From Desmodus rotundus (lineage: Eukaryota; Chordata; Mammalia; Chiroptera; Phyllostomidae), in the NCBI RefSeq assembly GCF_022682495.2, contig NC_071391.1, forward strand, positions 115,241,195 to 115,305,194: DNA of 64,000 bases, in the 5' to 3' direction. A program made the position numbers and the translations under genes. The notes beneath the pieces are model-generated. The model was given only the letters and a program-made list of their open reading frames with translations. It was not told where the DNA came from and did no database searches. Below are positions 54,910-64,000 of the stretch, one piece after another. The first letter of the stretch is position 1. Each line of letters starts with the position of its first letter.

Positions 54910-55030
54910 CTTGTTTTAATGACGAGGAAACAGAGGGTTAATCGACTTGCGCAGTCTTAACATAGGAAATAGTGGAGTTTGGTTTTAGGCTCAGGCCAGA
55001 TCAGTCCTGAAGCTCGTGCCCTTTCCCGTA
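54910..55030 (-). mobile_element. MIR SINE, right part
   Basis: Complementary MIR: ATGACGAGGAAACAGAGGGT, TAATCGACTTGCGCAGTCTT, GGAGTTTGGTTTTAGGCTCA, TGAAGCTCGTGCCC. Confidence 0.6.
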
Positions 55031-56235
55031 TACAGCCTGTCTGTTTCTCAGTGCCACATGAACCAAGGGTAATTTCTCCTGTTTAATCCCTTCATATTCT
55101 GGAAAAAGAAAACTCATCATCTTCCTCTCCAAGATTTCCCAAGATGAAATGTTCTCTTCCCTTCAGCTGTTCCTCATGAAAAAGTATTTCTCCTTATATT
55201 CTGGTTGAATCTTGTAGACTGATGCTTCTTAAACTTTAATGTGAAGATTATGACTTAGGATGACTCTGGAGATCACGCATAATTGTTTTTAATGAGACTT
55301 TGTGGAGGGGAGATGATTTCAGATTTACATGCATTTGCGGGAAATAACACAGAGATCCTATATTCCATTCAACCGGTTTCCCTAATGGTAACGTCTTGCA
55401 AAACTACAGTATAATTTTACAAGCAGAACTTGACCTTGATATAGTCAAGATACAGAACTCTTCTATCATCACGAAGATTCCTCTGCTGTCTTTTTATAGC
55501 TGCTCTCACTTCCCTTCTGACCCCACTCTTCCCTTAACCCCTACTTTGTTATCAAATTAGAAACCACTAATTTTTCCCATTTCTATAATTTTGACATTTC
55601 AAGAATAGTATATAAATGAAATCATACAATATGCAACCTTTTGGGATTGAGTTTTTTTCACTCAGCACAATTTTCTAGAGATTAATTCTTGTTTTTGCAT
55701 GTGTTCAAGTGTGTTCCTTCTTTTCTTGCTGAGTAGTGTACCATAGTATGGAGGCACCGCCGTTTGTTTAAACACTCACCCAGTGAAGGAAGCTTGGGTC
55801 GTTTCCAGATTTTGGCTATTACAAATAAAGCTGCTATAAGTATCTGTGTGGGTTTTCGTGTGACCGTAAATCCTTATTTCCTGGGACAAATGCCCATAAG
55901 TGCACTTGCTGCATTGTAAGATAGGTAATCCCATGTCAAATTTTTTGGGGGGAGAAAATGCCAAAGATGTTCAGAGAAGCTATTATATTTTACATTTCCA
56001 CCGGCAATGAGTGAATGATAGTTTTTGTACATCCTTGTCAACATTTGTGGTGTTAGTTTTTAGTTTAGCCATTTTGGTGTGTACATAATGGTATCTCATA
56101 TTGTTTTCAATTTGCATTTTCCCAGTGACTAATGATGTTGATTATCTTTTCATGTGCTTTTTTGCTATCTATGTATCTTCTGTGAACTGTTTTTTTCCTG
56201 ACTTTGTCGCTGTTCTGAACGGATTGTTCACTTTT

Positions 56236-56454
56236 AAAAAATATATTTACATTTTTTTTAATTTTATTTTTGATTTTAGAGACAGGGGATGGGAGGGAGA
56301 AAGAGGGGGAGAGAAACATCAATGGTTGCCTTCTGGACGCACTCTGACCCAGGACCGAACTGCATCCCAGGCATGTGCCCCAGCCAGGAATTGAACCAGT
56401 GACCCTTCGGTTTGTGGAATGATGGCCAACAAACTGAGCCACACTGGCCAGGGG
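56236..56454 (-). mobile_element. VES SINE inside L1
   Basis: Reverse VES: TTTTTGATTTTAGAGACAGG, GAGAGAAACATCAATGGTTG, GCCAGGAATTGAACCAGTGA, ACTGAGCCACACTGGCCAGG. The segment between GAAACATC and GGTTGCC is shorter than in the other copies. Confidence 0.85.
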
Positions 56455-57460
56455 ATAGTTTTTTCATAGTTTTACGTTTTACATTTTGGTCTGTGATCCA
56501 GTCTGAGTTACATTTTATGCAAGGTGTGAGGCTCAGTTCCAGGCTCACTTTTTTACCTATGCATGCTCCAGCACCATTTGTTGAAAAGGCTGTATTTCCT
56601 CCATTGAGTTGCTTTTGCACCTTTGTCAAAAATCAGTTGGCCATATCAGTGTAGGTCCATTTCTGGGTTCTCTGTCCTGTTCCATTGATCTATATATCTG
56701 TCTCTCCGCAATAACACACAGTCCTGATTAACATTGCTGAATAGTAAGTCTTGAAATTGGGTAGACTCATTCCTCCCTTTTTGAAACTTGTTTTAACCCT
56801 CCTAGTTCTTTTGCAGTCATATAAATTTGAGCATACCTTAACTGCATCCACAAAAAATCTTGCTGGTGTTTTTAATAGGAATCGTATTATACTTGTTATC
56901 AATTTGGGGAGAATTAGCATCTTTACAACCTTGAGGCTTTCAATCTACAGACACGGTGCTCCCTTCATTTGTTTAGATCTTTCATTTCTCTCCAAAGCAT
57001 TGTGTAGTGTTTAGTATTCAAGTTCTGTACATGTTTTATTTGAGATGTATCAGTATTTCATTTGGGGGCAATTGTAAATGAAATTATATTTTAAATTTCA
57101 CTGTCCATATGTTCTTTGCTAGTATATAGAAGTAAACTTGATTTTTGTACGTTATGTTTATCTCGCCTGTGACCTTGGTGAACTCACTTACTAGGCTTTT
57201 TTGGTTTGTTTTTGTTTCTGTAGATTCCTTGGGATGTTCTATGCCAACCACATGTCATCTGCAGATAGGCACAGTTTATTTCTTCCTTCTGATCTCTATC
57301 TGGTCTATAGTTAAGGTGTCATTTTTCTTGGGCTGCCTTCAAGATTCTTTTCTTTGTTTTTCAGGAGTTTAATTATCTTGATTGGGATTTGCTCAACTGC
57401 TTGAATCCATAGGTTTATATCTGTTGCCAAATTTGGGGATTTTACAGCCATTATTTCTTT

Positions 57461-57681
57461 AAAAATATCCTCACATGAGGATATGTTTATTGATTTTAGA
57501 GAGAGGGGAAGGGAGAGAGAGAAGGGGGAAGAAAGAGAGAGAGAGAGAGAGAAACACATCGAACAGCCGCCTCCTACACATGCCCCAGCCGAGATCAAAC
57601 CCTCAGTGTAGGCGTGTGCCCTGCCCTGGAATTGAACCTGCAAGCTCTTGGTGCATGGGATGAGGCTCCGACCAACCACAG
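57461..57681 (-). mobile_element. VES SINE inside L1, perfect target duplication
   Basis: A 16 bp exact duplication CAGCCATTATTTCTTT lies at 57445-57460 and 57682-57697. The tail side has a 20 bp hairpin (ATATCCTCA-CA-TGAGGATAT, 57465-57484). The body has GATTTTAGAGAGAGGGGAAG and GGAATTGAACCTGCAAGCTC. The perfect duplication suggests a fairly recent insertion. Confidence 0.95.
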
Positions 57682-58964
57682 CAGCCATTATTTCTTTGAT
57701 CACTTTTTCAGTTCTGCCTGTTTTCTCCTCCTCTTCTGGGGCTGTGATGATACGAATATTAGATCTTTTATTATATAGTCTCACGGGACCCTGAGGCCCC
57801 CTTCAGTTTGTTTTTGGGCTGTTTGCACTCTGTTGCCCCATTGAGTAAGTTCCCTTGTTTGTTTTGTCTTCCAGTTTGCCAGTTCTTTCCTTTGTCCCTT
57901 CCATTCTGCTATTTGAGGCCATTTATTAACTTTTTTAAAATTTTGATTATTGTACTTTCTAATCTTAACATTTTAATTTTATTCTTTGTATCTTGTAATT
58001 CTTTCCTGGGACTTTTTATTTCTTTGCTGAGGATTCCCCTTTTCCCCCATTTGTTTTTTAAGCATATTCAGAATTGCTCATTGAAGTGTTTGTATCATGG
58101 CTGCTTTTACGTGGTTGTGGGATTACTCTAATCTCCGTCATGTATCGATTGGCTTCTCATTACTGCTGGATGAATATGGGAGTTTGATCCCTCCTGTTCT
58201 CCACTGACATTGGGTCGGTGATGGTGGGGCTTGTAACGAATACAGGCAATGAAAATAATGACCCCGCACGAGGTCCCCTTGGACACTACCCCAGCAGGGA
58301 GGGGGAGGGGTAGTTCCTGCTGGGTAGGGATGGATGTCCAGGCTTCCTATGTGGTCTCCACTGATACTGCCAGGAAGAGTAGCTCATACCAGCTGTCTGG
58401 GATGAAAGTCCCATATTCCTACTTGGCTTTTGCTGACACCAAGCCAGTGTCTATCCCTTTGCTGCCTGTCCCTTTGCTCCAGACATGTCATACGTTAACT
58501 CATGGTCTTCCTTCTCTTTCCAGTGCCTTCCTTTACTCTGGGGACTTCAGGATGTCTTGTTATAGTCTCTCAAAGGTAGAAGCCTAGGCTCCCACTTAGC
58601 CTTTGCTTGAGTTGGTGTAGGTGGGGCCACAGTTTTTTTGATGGTGGTTGGCTGATGAAGAGTGGTTATCATCTTGCTAGGCTGTTCCTTTCCTGGTCCT
58701 TTGTCTAGACAGCAGGAGTTTGTGGTTGTTATTGTTGCGGTTTTGGTCAGCACCTGTTGGGTTGAGTTGGGTTGCCAGGGCTAACTCAGTAGTCCAGGTA
58801 AAGAATAGATATTCAAAACTAATGACTAGTTGTCCCAGCACTGTTTGTCAGAAAGACTGTCCTTTCGCCCTTGTGTTGCCATATTCATGCTATTCTAAAG
58901 CCTGTGTCTGGCCACCGTAACCCCACTCACTTCAGCCCTTGACACTCATCTTCTGACAGAACTC

Positions 58965-60375
58965 ATTTTAAAGACTTTGTGTGCCAGCTACTGTGCTAGC
59001 CAGCCTGAATGGAAAGTATATGAGATCCCCAACGGCCAAGAGCTCGTGGTCTCCACCTCGGAACCCTTGCTGGAGGCGCAGGCCCGATGGTTCCATCACG
59101 CCCCTTTAGCAGCAGATACTTTGGCAGATGGTCTGGATGTGAAGCCAGATGTTTGTGGACAAGGGATGGAACGATGGTAGAGAGATGGAGACAGGAAATG
59201 TCAGTTTCTGTGAAGACGTATGTCTGTGCAGGGAAGGAGAGCAAGTGGCAGGGACCTAGAATGGAGGTTAAGCAAAGGGAAGATCTTTAAGGATGACAGA
59301 AATTAAGCAAGTTCATTGTAGATAAGGAGTAGATAAGGCCAGGAGACTGAAAGAGAGATTTCTAGAGTGCTTGAAAAAGAGTAAGAAAATGTTTGAAAGA
59401 AAAGGATAGGTAGGTGTACATATACGTGTATCTGTATATACACACATAGATATATACGTATGTATACACATGTATATATACATGCAGGTTTATGCATATA
59501 CATGTATACACAAAGGTACATATATATATGTATTTCACATATATACAGAGAAAGGGAGAGAAGAAGAGAAGGGGAAAATGTAGGTAATTCCTTCTCAAAC
59601 TTTCAGTCTCTTCCATCCTTTTCCCCTAATCTCTTGTTTCTTTTCCTTCACTCTCTGTCTCTCTTTCTATATGTCTTCCTATCACTACAGAGAGAGATGG
59701 AGATCAGTCAATAAAGGGAAGGTGAAAGAAGGCTGAATCACTGATGGAATGAAATCTTATAGGAAGAAGGAGGAAATTATTTGATTAAAAGCAGGTAAAT
59801 CTCCCTTAGAGACAGGAGGCAGGAAGGTCAAGATCAGATGGAACGCAGGAAGTTACAGTTTATGTAGATGGGCCTTGATTTTCTCTGGGAAGCTGGGGCA
59901 CATAAGAGAGGTGAGGATGGAGAAGGGGACTGGAAGAAAGAGGTAGAGGTTTGGTACATTTCCCCCTGAAAATGAGAAAGTGCGACGCCTGGGACATGTA
60001 GCATTTCCTAGCTACACGAGGGCCTCACTGAGGATATAAACCAAACATTTGCAGTGATGCTAATAAGAATGATTTTTTTCAGAAGCACTCAGCCTGTGGG
60101 CAGGAAAGCAGGCAGGTGAGGGCTGGAGTGGTTCTGTGCTTTGGCCTGCAGGGGATGGAAGGGCAGCAGAAGGGTCCTGGTAAGAGCCGAGTATATGCAG
60201 CTACAGTATCCTGGCAGTGTAGAGAAAGGTGAACGGAGGGTGAGGCTAGCGCAGTGGGTGAGCTGGAAAGTATTAGAAGCCAGAGGTCTCAGAGAGGTTG
60301 GGGAGCACGTTTATTGGATTCCTGGAGTGAGAAAGGTGGAGGGGTTGAAGATTCTGGTTGGGGAGTGCGATTTCT
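58965..60375 (-). mobile_element. L2 LINE, long copy
   Basis: Complementary L2: GTGTGCCAGCTACTGTGCTA, GGCCAAGAGCTCGTGGTCTC, GCAGGAAGTTACAGTTTATG, GATTTTCTCTGGGAAGCTGG, GCAGCTACAGTATCCTGGCA, ATTAGAAGCCAGAGGTCTC. It is interrupted by a TA/CA-rich tract at 59410-59560. Confidence 0.6.
59410..59560. repeat. Imperfect TA/CA/TG simple repeat
   Basis: About 150 bp of alternating ATATAC, GTATGTATACACATG and CATATACATGTATACAC blocks, many self-complementary (for example GTATACAC and GTGTATAC forms). Confidence 0.85.
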
Positions 60376-60419
60376 GAGTGTGAGTCATTCACCCGACTGT
60401 CACGCGGTGTCATGTTAGC

Positions 60420-60545
60420 TCTGTGCCGTGGGAAACTCTGGGAACAAAGAGAAGAACAAAAATATAATCTCTGTCCTTAAGGAAGTCACAGCCCAGTTTC
60501 GGAGTCAGTACTTTGCAGGTGACAGCAAGGTCCTGAATGCACCCC
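60420..60545 (-). mobile_element. L2 LINE 3' scrap
   Basis: Complementary L2: GAAACTCTGGGAACAAAGAG, ATAATCTCTGTCCTTAAGGA, AGTCACAGCCCAGTTTCGG. This lies 3' to the longer L2 in genome order and may be a separate copy. Confidence 0.6.
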
Positions 60546-61734
60546 TGGAAATGATTTGCTGCAGTGGGTTGGAGAGGAAGGCTGGCCAAGCAAAGGCAGC
60601 CAAGCAGCCGGCCGGCCGGTATGTTGGATGTGTCATCTACAGGTGTTTGTCAGTCCTGCGGAGAGACTCGGGTTGGTCCCTGCTAGTCATTTCTCAGGGG
60701 CCACGTGCATCCTCTTTCCATCCTGTGATGTGGGAGCTATTTTTCCACTGAAGCCTTTGCACCTCAGACTCTGTGACCAAGCTGGGGTCTGTTCTCAGGG
60801 GGGTTTCATTAGCACAGATGGAGGGTGAGTGCATCCCAGAGAGCTGTTTCCACACTTTGGTGTACAAGTCTCTAAAGAACTACCAGTCCAGTGCTTCGAG
60901 TTCCCTTCTTTAATTTCTTCACCAGTAAAACGGAGATAGGGAGGTGCCACAAATCCTCGTGAGGCAGAGGCAGCTGGGATAAGTGTCTACAAAGACGTAA
61001 ATAAGGCAGCAGCAGGCAGGTGCTGCAGGAGTCAGCAGGAAGCAGTGATGATGAATGAGTATGTCCGCATGGAGCAGGGGGACTGCTCAGGGCTCTGTGA
61101 GCTCCGTGACTGATTTCATTCTTTCTACACATTCCTAATTGAAGCTGGCAACTTAAAGGAGCTGTGTGGGATCCAGGCCTTCCAGAGGCGCCTGCTGGCT
61201 CCCCTAGCTGAGGGAGCAAAGGCCTTGAGACTTTTGGAGGAGAGGGACAGGCTACAGGAATCCACACCCCAGCATTTCCAGGTTTTTCGTGCCCACATAG
61301 ACTTCATGAGACTTCATTTCATGGCCCATCTGGGCATTGCTGTCTGGGAACTGAATCCCCTCCCTTCCTGTTTCAGAGAGGCTGGCCAGCAAACTTCACT
61401 GATGAGGGGCCATGTGGATACATCCCACTCTGGCTGTTTTGTGGGTTTTGGCTCACAGGAGGGAAGAGGAAGCATGTGCCTTTGATCTTTTACCCGTTGC
61501 TTCCCCCTTTCTGCTATGACCTTGGAAGGTCAGTTTCTTTGGCTGTCTGGTTCAGATTCCCGTGGGCTCTGCCCTTCCAGGGGATGGTATTCCATCTTTT
61601 TAGGGGTCCAGACAAACATCACCAAGGCCGCTCCGCTCAGTGGTTCATGACGACACCAGGTCTAATGCATGATGTGATCTCTGGGGCATGTGATGCTCTC
61701 TGATGGTTTTTGTGCCATTTCTCTTTCCTTTCAG
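60546..61734. other. Low-repeat stretch before the candidate exon
   Basis: No interspersed repeat recognised. A GGCCGGCCGG palindrome lies near 60610-60619. A good acceptor-like tract (CCCTTCCTGTTTCAG, ending near 61376) has no usable donor after it. A 131-codon - strand frame (60872-61267) has no domain. Confidence 0.4.
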
Positions 61735-61860
61735 AGCCCACAGGAAAGCCAACAGGGGCAAACCAAGTTTCAGGACCTGTACTACTTGATACTAACATCA
61801 CCCGGGATGAACTGTTCTTACCAGAGATTCTTCGGTTTCTGACAGCACACCTCTCCCCAG
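61735..61860 (+). CDS. Candidate 126 nt coding exon, gene unknown
   Basis: A strong acceptor (CATTTCTCTTTCCTTTCAG, ending 61734) and a CAG|GTAGCT donor (61860/61861) enclose 126 nt. One frame is open throughout: one base from the previous exon plus AG, then PTGKPTGANQVSGP, VLLDTNITRDELF, LPEILRFLTAHLSP and one leftover base. Both boundaries are therefore phase 1 and the exon is a multiple of three, so it could be skipped without a frameshift. NIT is an N-glycosylation sequon, and class 1-1 exons are typical of extracellular proteins. A second frame is open until TGA near the end. The donor is only moderate. I do not recognise the protein. Confidence 0.4.
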
Positions 61861-62191
61861 GTAGCTAAGGGGATAATGAGATTTTTTACCTCCCTCTGCT
61901 CATTATGTAAGAAAATAGTCCCCTGCATGGGGGACTACACACCAGGGTTGCTCACTGCTGATACTGTGATTTAAAACAAAATGTTTCATTATCAGGCACC
62001 TTTCATTTTGTACATTCAGTGCTAATGCTCAGTATAAATGGGTTCCAGAGAAGATGGGTTCCAGCACTGGAAATGAGGTTACCTTTAAAATGAAAGCCAG
62101 TGGAAATAGCATATAATGTATGTGATTAGCCATTCAATCTAGGAGGTGGTACTCATAAGGTAGGTTGTCATCTTCATCGAGAGACTGGCAT
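61861..62191. other. No feature recognised
   Basis: Downstream of the candidate exon. It contains an odd short direct-repeat pair (GGTTCCAG at about 62041 and 62058) and the left target duplication of the next SINE. Nothing else stands out. Confidence 0.4.
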
Positions 62192-62400
62192 TGCCCTGGC
62201 TGGTGTGGCTTGGTGGACTGAGTGCTGGCCTTCAAACCAAAGGGTTGTGGGTTTGATTTCCAGTCAGGGTACATGCCTGGGTTGTGAGCCAGGTCCCCAG
62301 TTAGGAATGCATGAGAAGCAACCATACATTGATGTTTCTCTCTCCCTCTCTCCCTCCCTTCCCCTCTCTCTAGAAATAAATAAATAAAACCTTTAAAAAA
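62192..62400 (+). mobile_element. VES SINE, exact target-site duplication
   Basis: Sense VES: GCCCTGGCTGGTGTGGCTTG (A-box side), GGTTTGATTTCCAGTCAGGG (B-box side), CAACCATACATTGATGTTTC, CT-rich run, AAATAAATAAATAAAACC. It is flanked by GAGAGACTGGCAT at 62179-62191 and 62401-62413. The body is close to the usual VES form, so it is probably among the younger copies. Confidence 0.95.
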
Positions 62401-62413
62401 GAGAGACTGGCAT

Positions 62414-63064
62414 GTATTCAGGAAGGCAAAATTCTGAGATATAAGTCATGGAAAAGAGCTCTCTCTTTTCAATCATGTTACACTTTGTCAGTAATGAGGT
62501 GAAAGAGCTTTGGGTCCTAGAGGAAAGAAAGCTGTTGGAGGGTGAGATTTACAAGAATTGGTAGGTTCTATCCAAAGAGAGTGTGTGCTGTGATGTGGGT
62601 TGACTGGCCCTAGAGTATTCCCTAGACATCACTTTTCCCTAGAATTGTGTGGGGTCAATGCAATGGGTCATCACCGGAAGAAAGCCCCAGCTTTGAAAAT
62701 GTACGACTCTTTCGTCCTCATTTTTCCCTTGCCGAGATAATCCCCGGGGTCATTGTCTAGAGGAGGATGTGTTCTAGATCCTGCGGCAGGTGGTCCTTCA
62801 GTTATGAGTTAAGAATCTGGTATTGGTTGGTGTTACGTTCTCTTGAGGGCTTGGTTAATGTGAGCCCGTTCACCCCTGGTCACTGGGAACATTGAATTTC
62901 CGGCCCAGGACTTGGATTTGCGAGGTCCTGATGGAGCCTCTGGGAGCTTCCAAGCAGCCTCTCTGTCTCCCTGGCACATTTCTGATTGTACTGGAGATGT
63001 GCATGAGGACAAACACTGGGAGTCACTTAGACTGGTCAGTGAAGTAATGATGTTTATTCTAGAC
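62414..63064. other. No feature recognised
   Basis: Unassigned DNA without repeat, splice pair or meaningful open frame. Confidence 0.4.
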
Positions 63065-63273
63065 CAGGGTGTCTTAACCTCAAGACATGAATATCTTAGA
63101 CTAGATAGTTCTTTGTTGGGGGTGGGCTATTGTGCATTTTAGGATGTTTAGAAGTCTCCTTGCTCCATACTGAATAGATGCCATATCAACCCCATGCAAC
63201 TGTGACAGCCAAAAATGTATCCAGACATTGTCAACTGTCCTTGGGGGACAAGCTGCCCAACTGAGAAACACTG
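63065..63273 (+). mobile_element. hAT MITE, MER20-like
   Basis: CAGGGTGTCTTAACCTC, AGTTCTTTGTTGGGGGTGGG, CTATTGTGCATTTTAGGATG, GACAGCCAAAAATGTATCCA, GACATTGTCAACTGTCC and the end GAGAAACACTG follow MER20 from end to end. MER20 copies act as enhancers in some mammalian tissues (established for the family, not shown here). Confidence 0.8.
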
Positions 63274-63392
63274 TTCACTGTTGTCTGTTGTAGGTGCTAG
63301 CCAGCGATAAGGAGCTTCCTTGAGGAACAGAGCGCAAAACTGCACTTTGGGGTGGGTGAGTGCTTTGTGCCCCCTACCTTTATATTGGTCGG

Positions 63393-63432
63393 TGTGTTAG
63401 GGTTCTCCAGCAAAACAGAACCAGTAGGATGG
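63393..63432 (+). mobile_element. Start of an interspersed repeat at the array edge
   Basis: TGTGTTAGGGTTCTCCAGCA, AAACAGAACCAGTAGGAT is the usual opening of a common mammalian LTR-like repeat in which this segment is normally followed by a short TATAGA-type simple repeat. Here the simple repeat has expanded. Family name not assigned. Confidence 0.55.
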
Positions 63433-64000
63433 AGATTTTATATCTATGTCCATGTCTATGTCTATGTCTGTCTATGTCCACATCCATGTCTACGTCTGTC
63501 TATGTCCATGTCTATGTCTGTCTATGTCTATGTCTGTCTATGTCTATGTCTATGCCCATGTCTATGTCCATGTCTATGTCTATCTATGTCTATGTCTACA
63601 TCCATGTCTATGTCTATGTCTGTCTATGTCCATGTCCATGTCTATGTCCATGTCTATGTCTGTCTATGTCCATGTCCATGTCTATGTCCATGTCTATGTC
63701 TGTCTATGTCTATGTCTATGTCTGTCTATGTCTATGTCCATGTCCATGTCTATGTCTGTCTATGTCCATGTCTATGTCTGTCTATGTCTATGTCCATGTC
63801 TATGTCTATCTATGTCTATGTCTACATCCATGTCTATGTCTATGTCTGTCTATGTCCATGTCTATATCTGTCTATGTCCATGTCGATGTCCATGTCTATG
63901 TCTGTCTATGTCTGTCTATGTCTATGTCCATGTCCATGTCTATGTCTGTCTATGTCCATGTCTATGTCTGTCTATGTCTGTGTCCATGTCCATGTCTATG
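63433..64000. repeat. Hexamer tandem array with higher-order structure
   Basis: Over 560 bp of TCTATG and TCCATG hexamers with inserted TCTG tetramers, running off the window. An exact 40 bp duplication occurs at 63621-63660/63661-63700. A longer block starting TCCATGTCTATGTCTATC recurs with a 226 bp shift (63567 and 63793). The + strand frames have no stops in the regular parts, which is a property of the hexamer and not evidence of coding. Confidence 0.95.

Larger units (their letters stand above)
55255..58790 (-). mobile_element. L1 LINE carrying two VES insertions
   Basis: Reversed L1M order on the + strand: 3' UTR (CACTCAGCACAATTTTCTAG, TGAGTAGTGTACCATAGTAT, GGCTATTACAAATAAAGCTG), then CCAGCACCATTTGTTGAAAA and TGTTCCATTGATCTATATAT, ORF2-end fragment (GTAAACTTGATTTTTGTACG, CACATGTCATCTGCAGATAG), then 5'-side blocks (GGGATGGATGTCCAGGCTTC, TGTGGTCTCCACTGATACTG). 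At about 3.1 kb without the SINEs it lacks most of ORF1 and ORF2. All frames are broken. Confidence 0.75.

Noticed and set aside
57311..57784. 157-codon - strand frame that might suggest an L1 ORF2 piece
   Set aside because: It runs through a VES SINE and its target duplications, so it is chimeric repeat sequence and not a functional reading frame.
60872..61267. 131-codon - strand frame
   Set aside because: No domain, serine- and leucine-rich composition, no splice sites on that strand, not supported by context.
63433..64000. Regular repeats that might suggest a CRISPR array or a repetitive coding gene
   Set aside because: Unit of 6 bp without spacers in a mammalian genome; tetramer steps shift the frame, so no stable coding repeat exists.

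Overview
This is mammalian nuclear DNA, most likely from a bat of the Yangochiroptera. The main evidence is about nine copies of the tRNA-derived VES SINE (A-box-like and B-box-like promoter segments, a CT-rich stretch, then an AAATAAATAAATAAA-type or hairpin-type tail) and one older related bat SINE. Several copies have intact target-site duplications. The rest is old mammalian repeat: L1, L2, MIR, ERVL-MaLR (MLT1-type) LTRs, hAT MITEs of MER3/MER5/MER20 type and one Tigger/pogo derivative. No long continuous coding gene, rRNA, tRNA gene, CRISPR array or prokaryotic feature was found. Almost every open frame longer than 60 codons lies in a repeat, in low-complexity DNA or in the GC-rich island, and looks fortuitous.

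Layout: 1-32.4 kb is AT-leaning intronic or intergenic DNA. It holds L1 blocks (3.7-4.5, 10.8-11.7, 15.2-15.6, 17.3-18.7 and 18.9-19.7 kb), MaLR LTRs, L2/MIR pieces, a probable 1 kb LTR at 25.8-26.9 kb and a 660 bp Tigger-type element at 27.3-27.9 kb. A low-repeat stretch follows at 28.0-30.6 kb. From 32.7 to 33.9 kb there is a CpG island with a strong splice donor on the + strand (exon end 33272) and two good donors on the - strand (exon ends 33383 and 33186), so it reads as a promoter, possibly bidirectional. From 34 to 49 kb come L2/MIR blocks and most of the younger VES insertions, including a three-level nest (hAT, then VES, then solo LTR) at 44.6-45.6 kb. From 49.3 to 55 kb there is little repeat. 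An L1 interrupted by two VES copies fills 55.3-58.8 kb, L2 fills 59-60.5 kb, and the window ends in a large TCTATG/TCCATG hexamer array that runs off the edge.

Gene content can only be inferred. Two short segments on the + strand carry a good acceptor, an open frame and a donor: a 33 nt microexon-like segment (21926-21958) and a 126 nt segment with both boundaries in phase 1 (61735-61860). A third (29561-29653) is weaker. If they are real, the window lies within one or more + strand genes and the 33 kb island may be an internal promoter. I could not identify the gene and give no symbol. I found no undescribed multi-gene system. The observations most worth a second look are these exon candidates, the divergent-donor island with CTCF-like motifs on both sides, the hairpin-tailed VES subclass, the nested insertions, the nested palindrome at 51.7 kb and the higher-order hexamer array.
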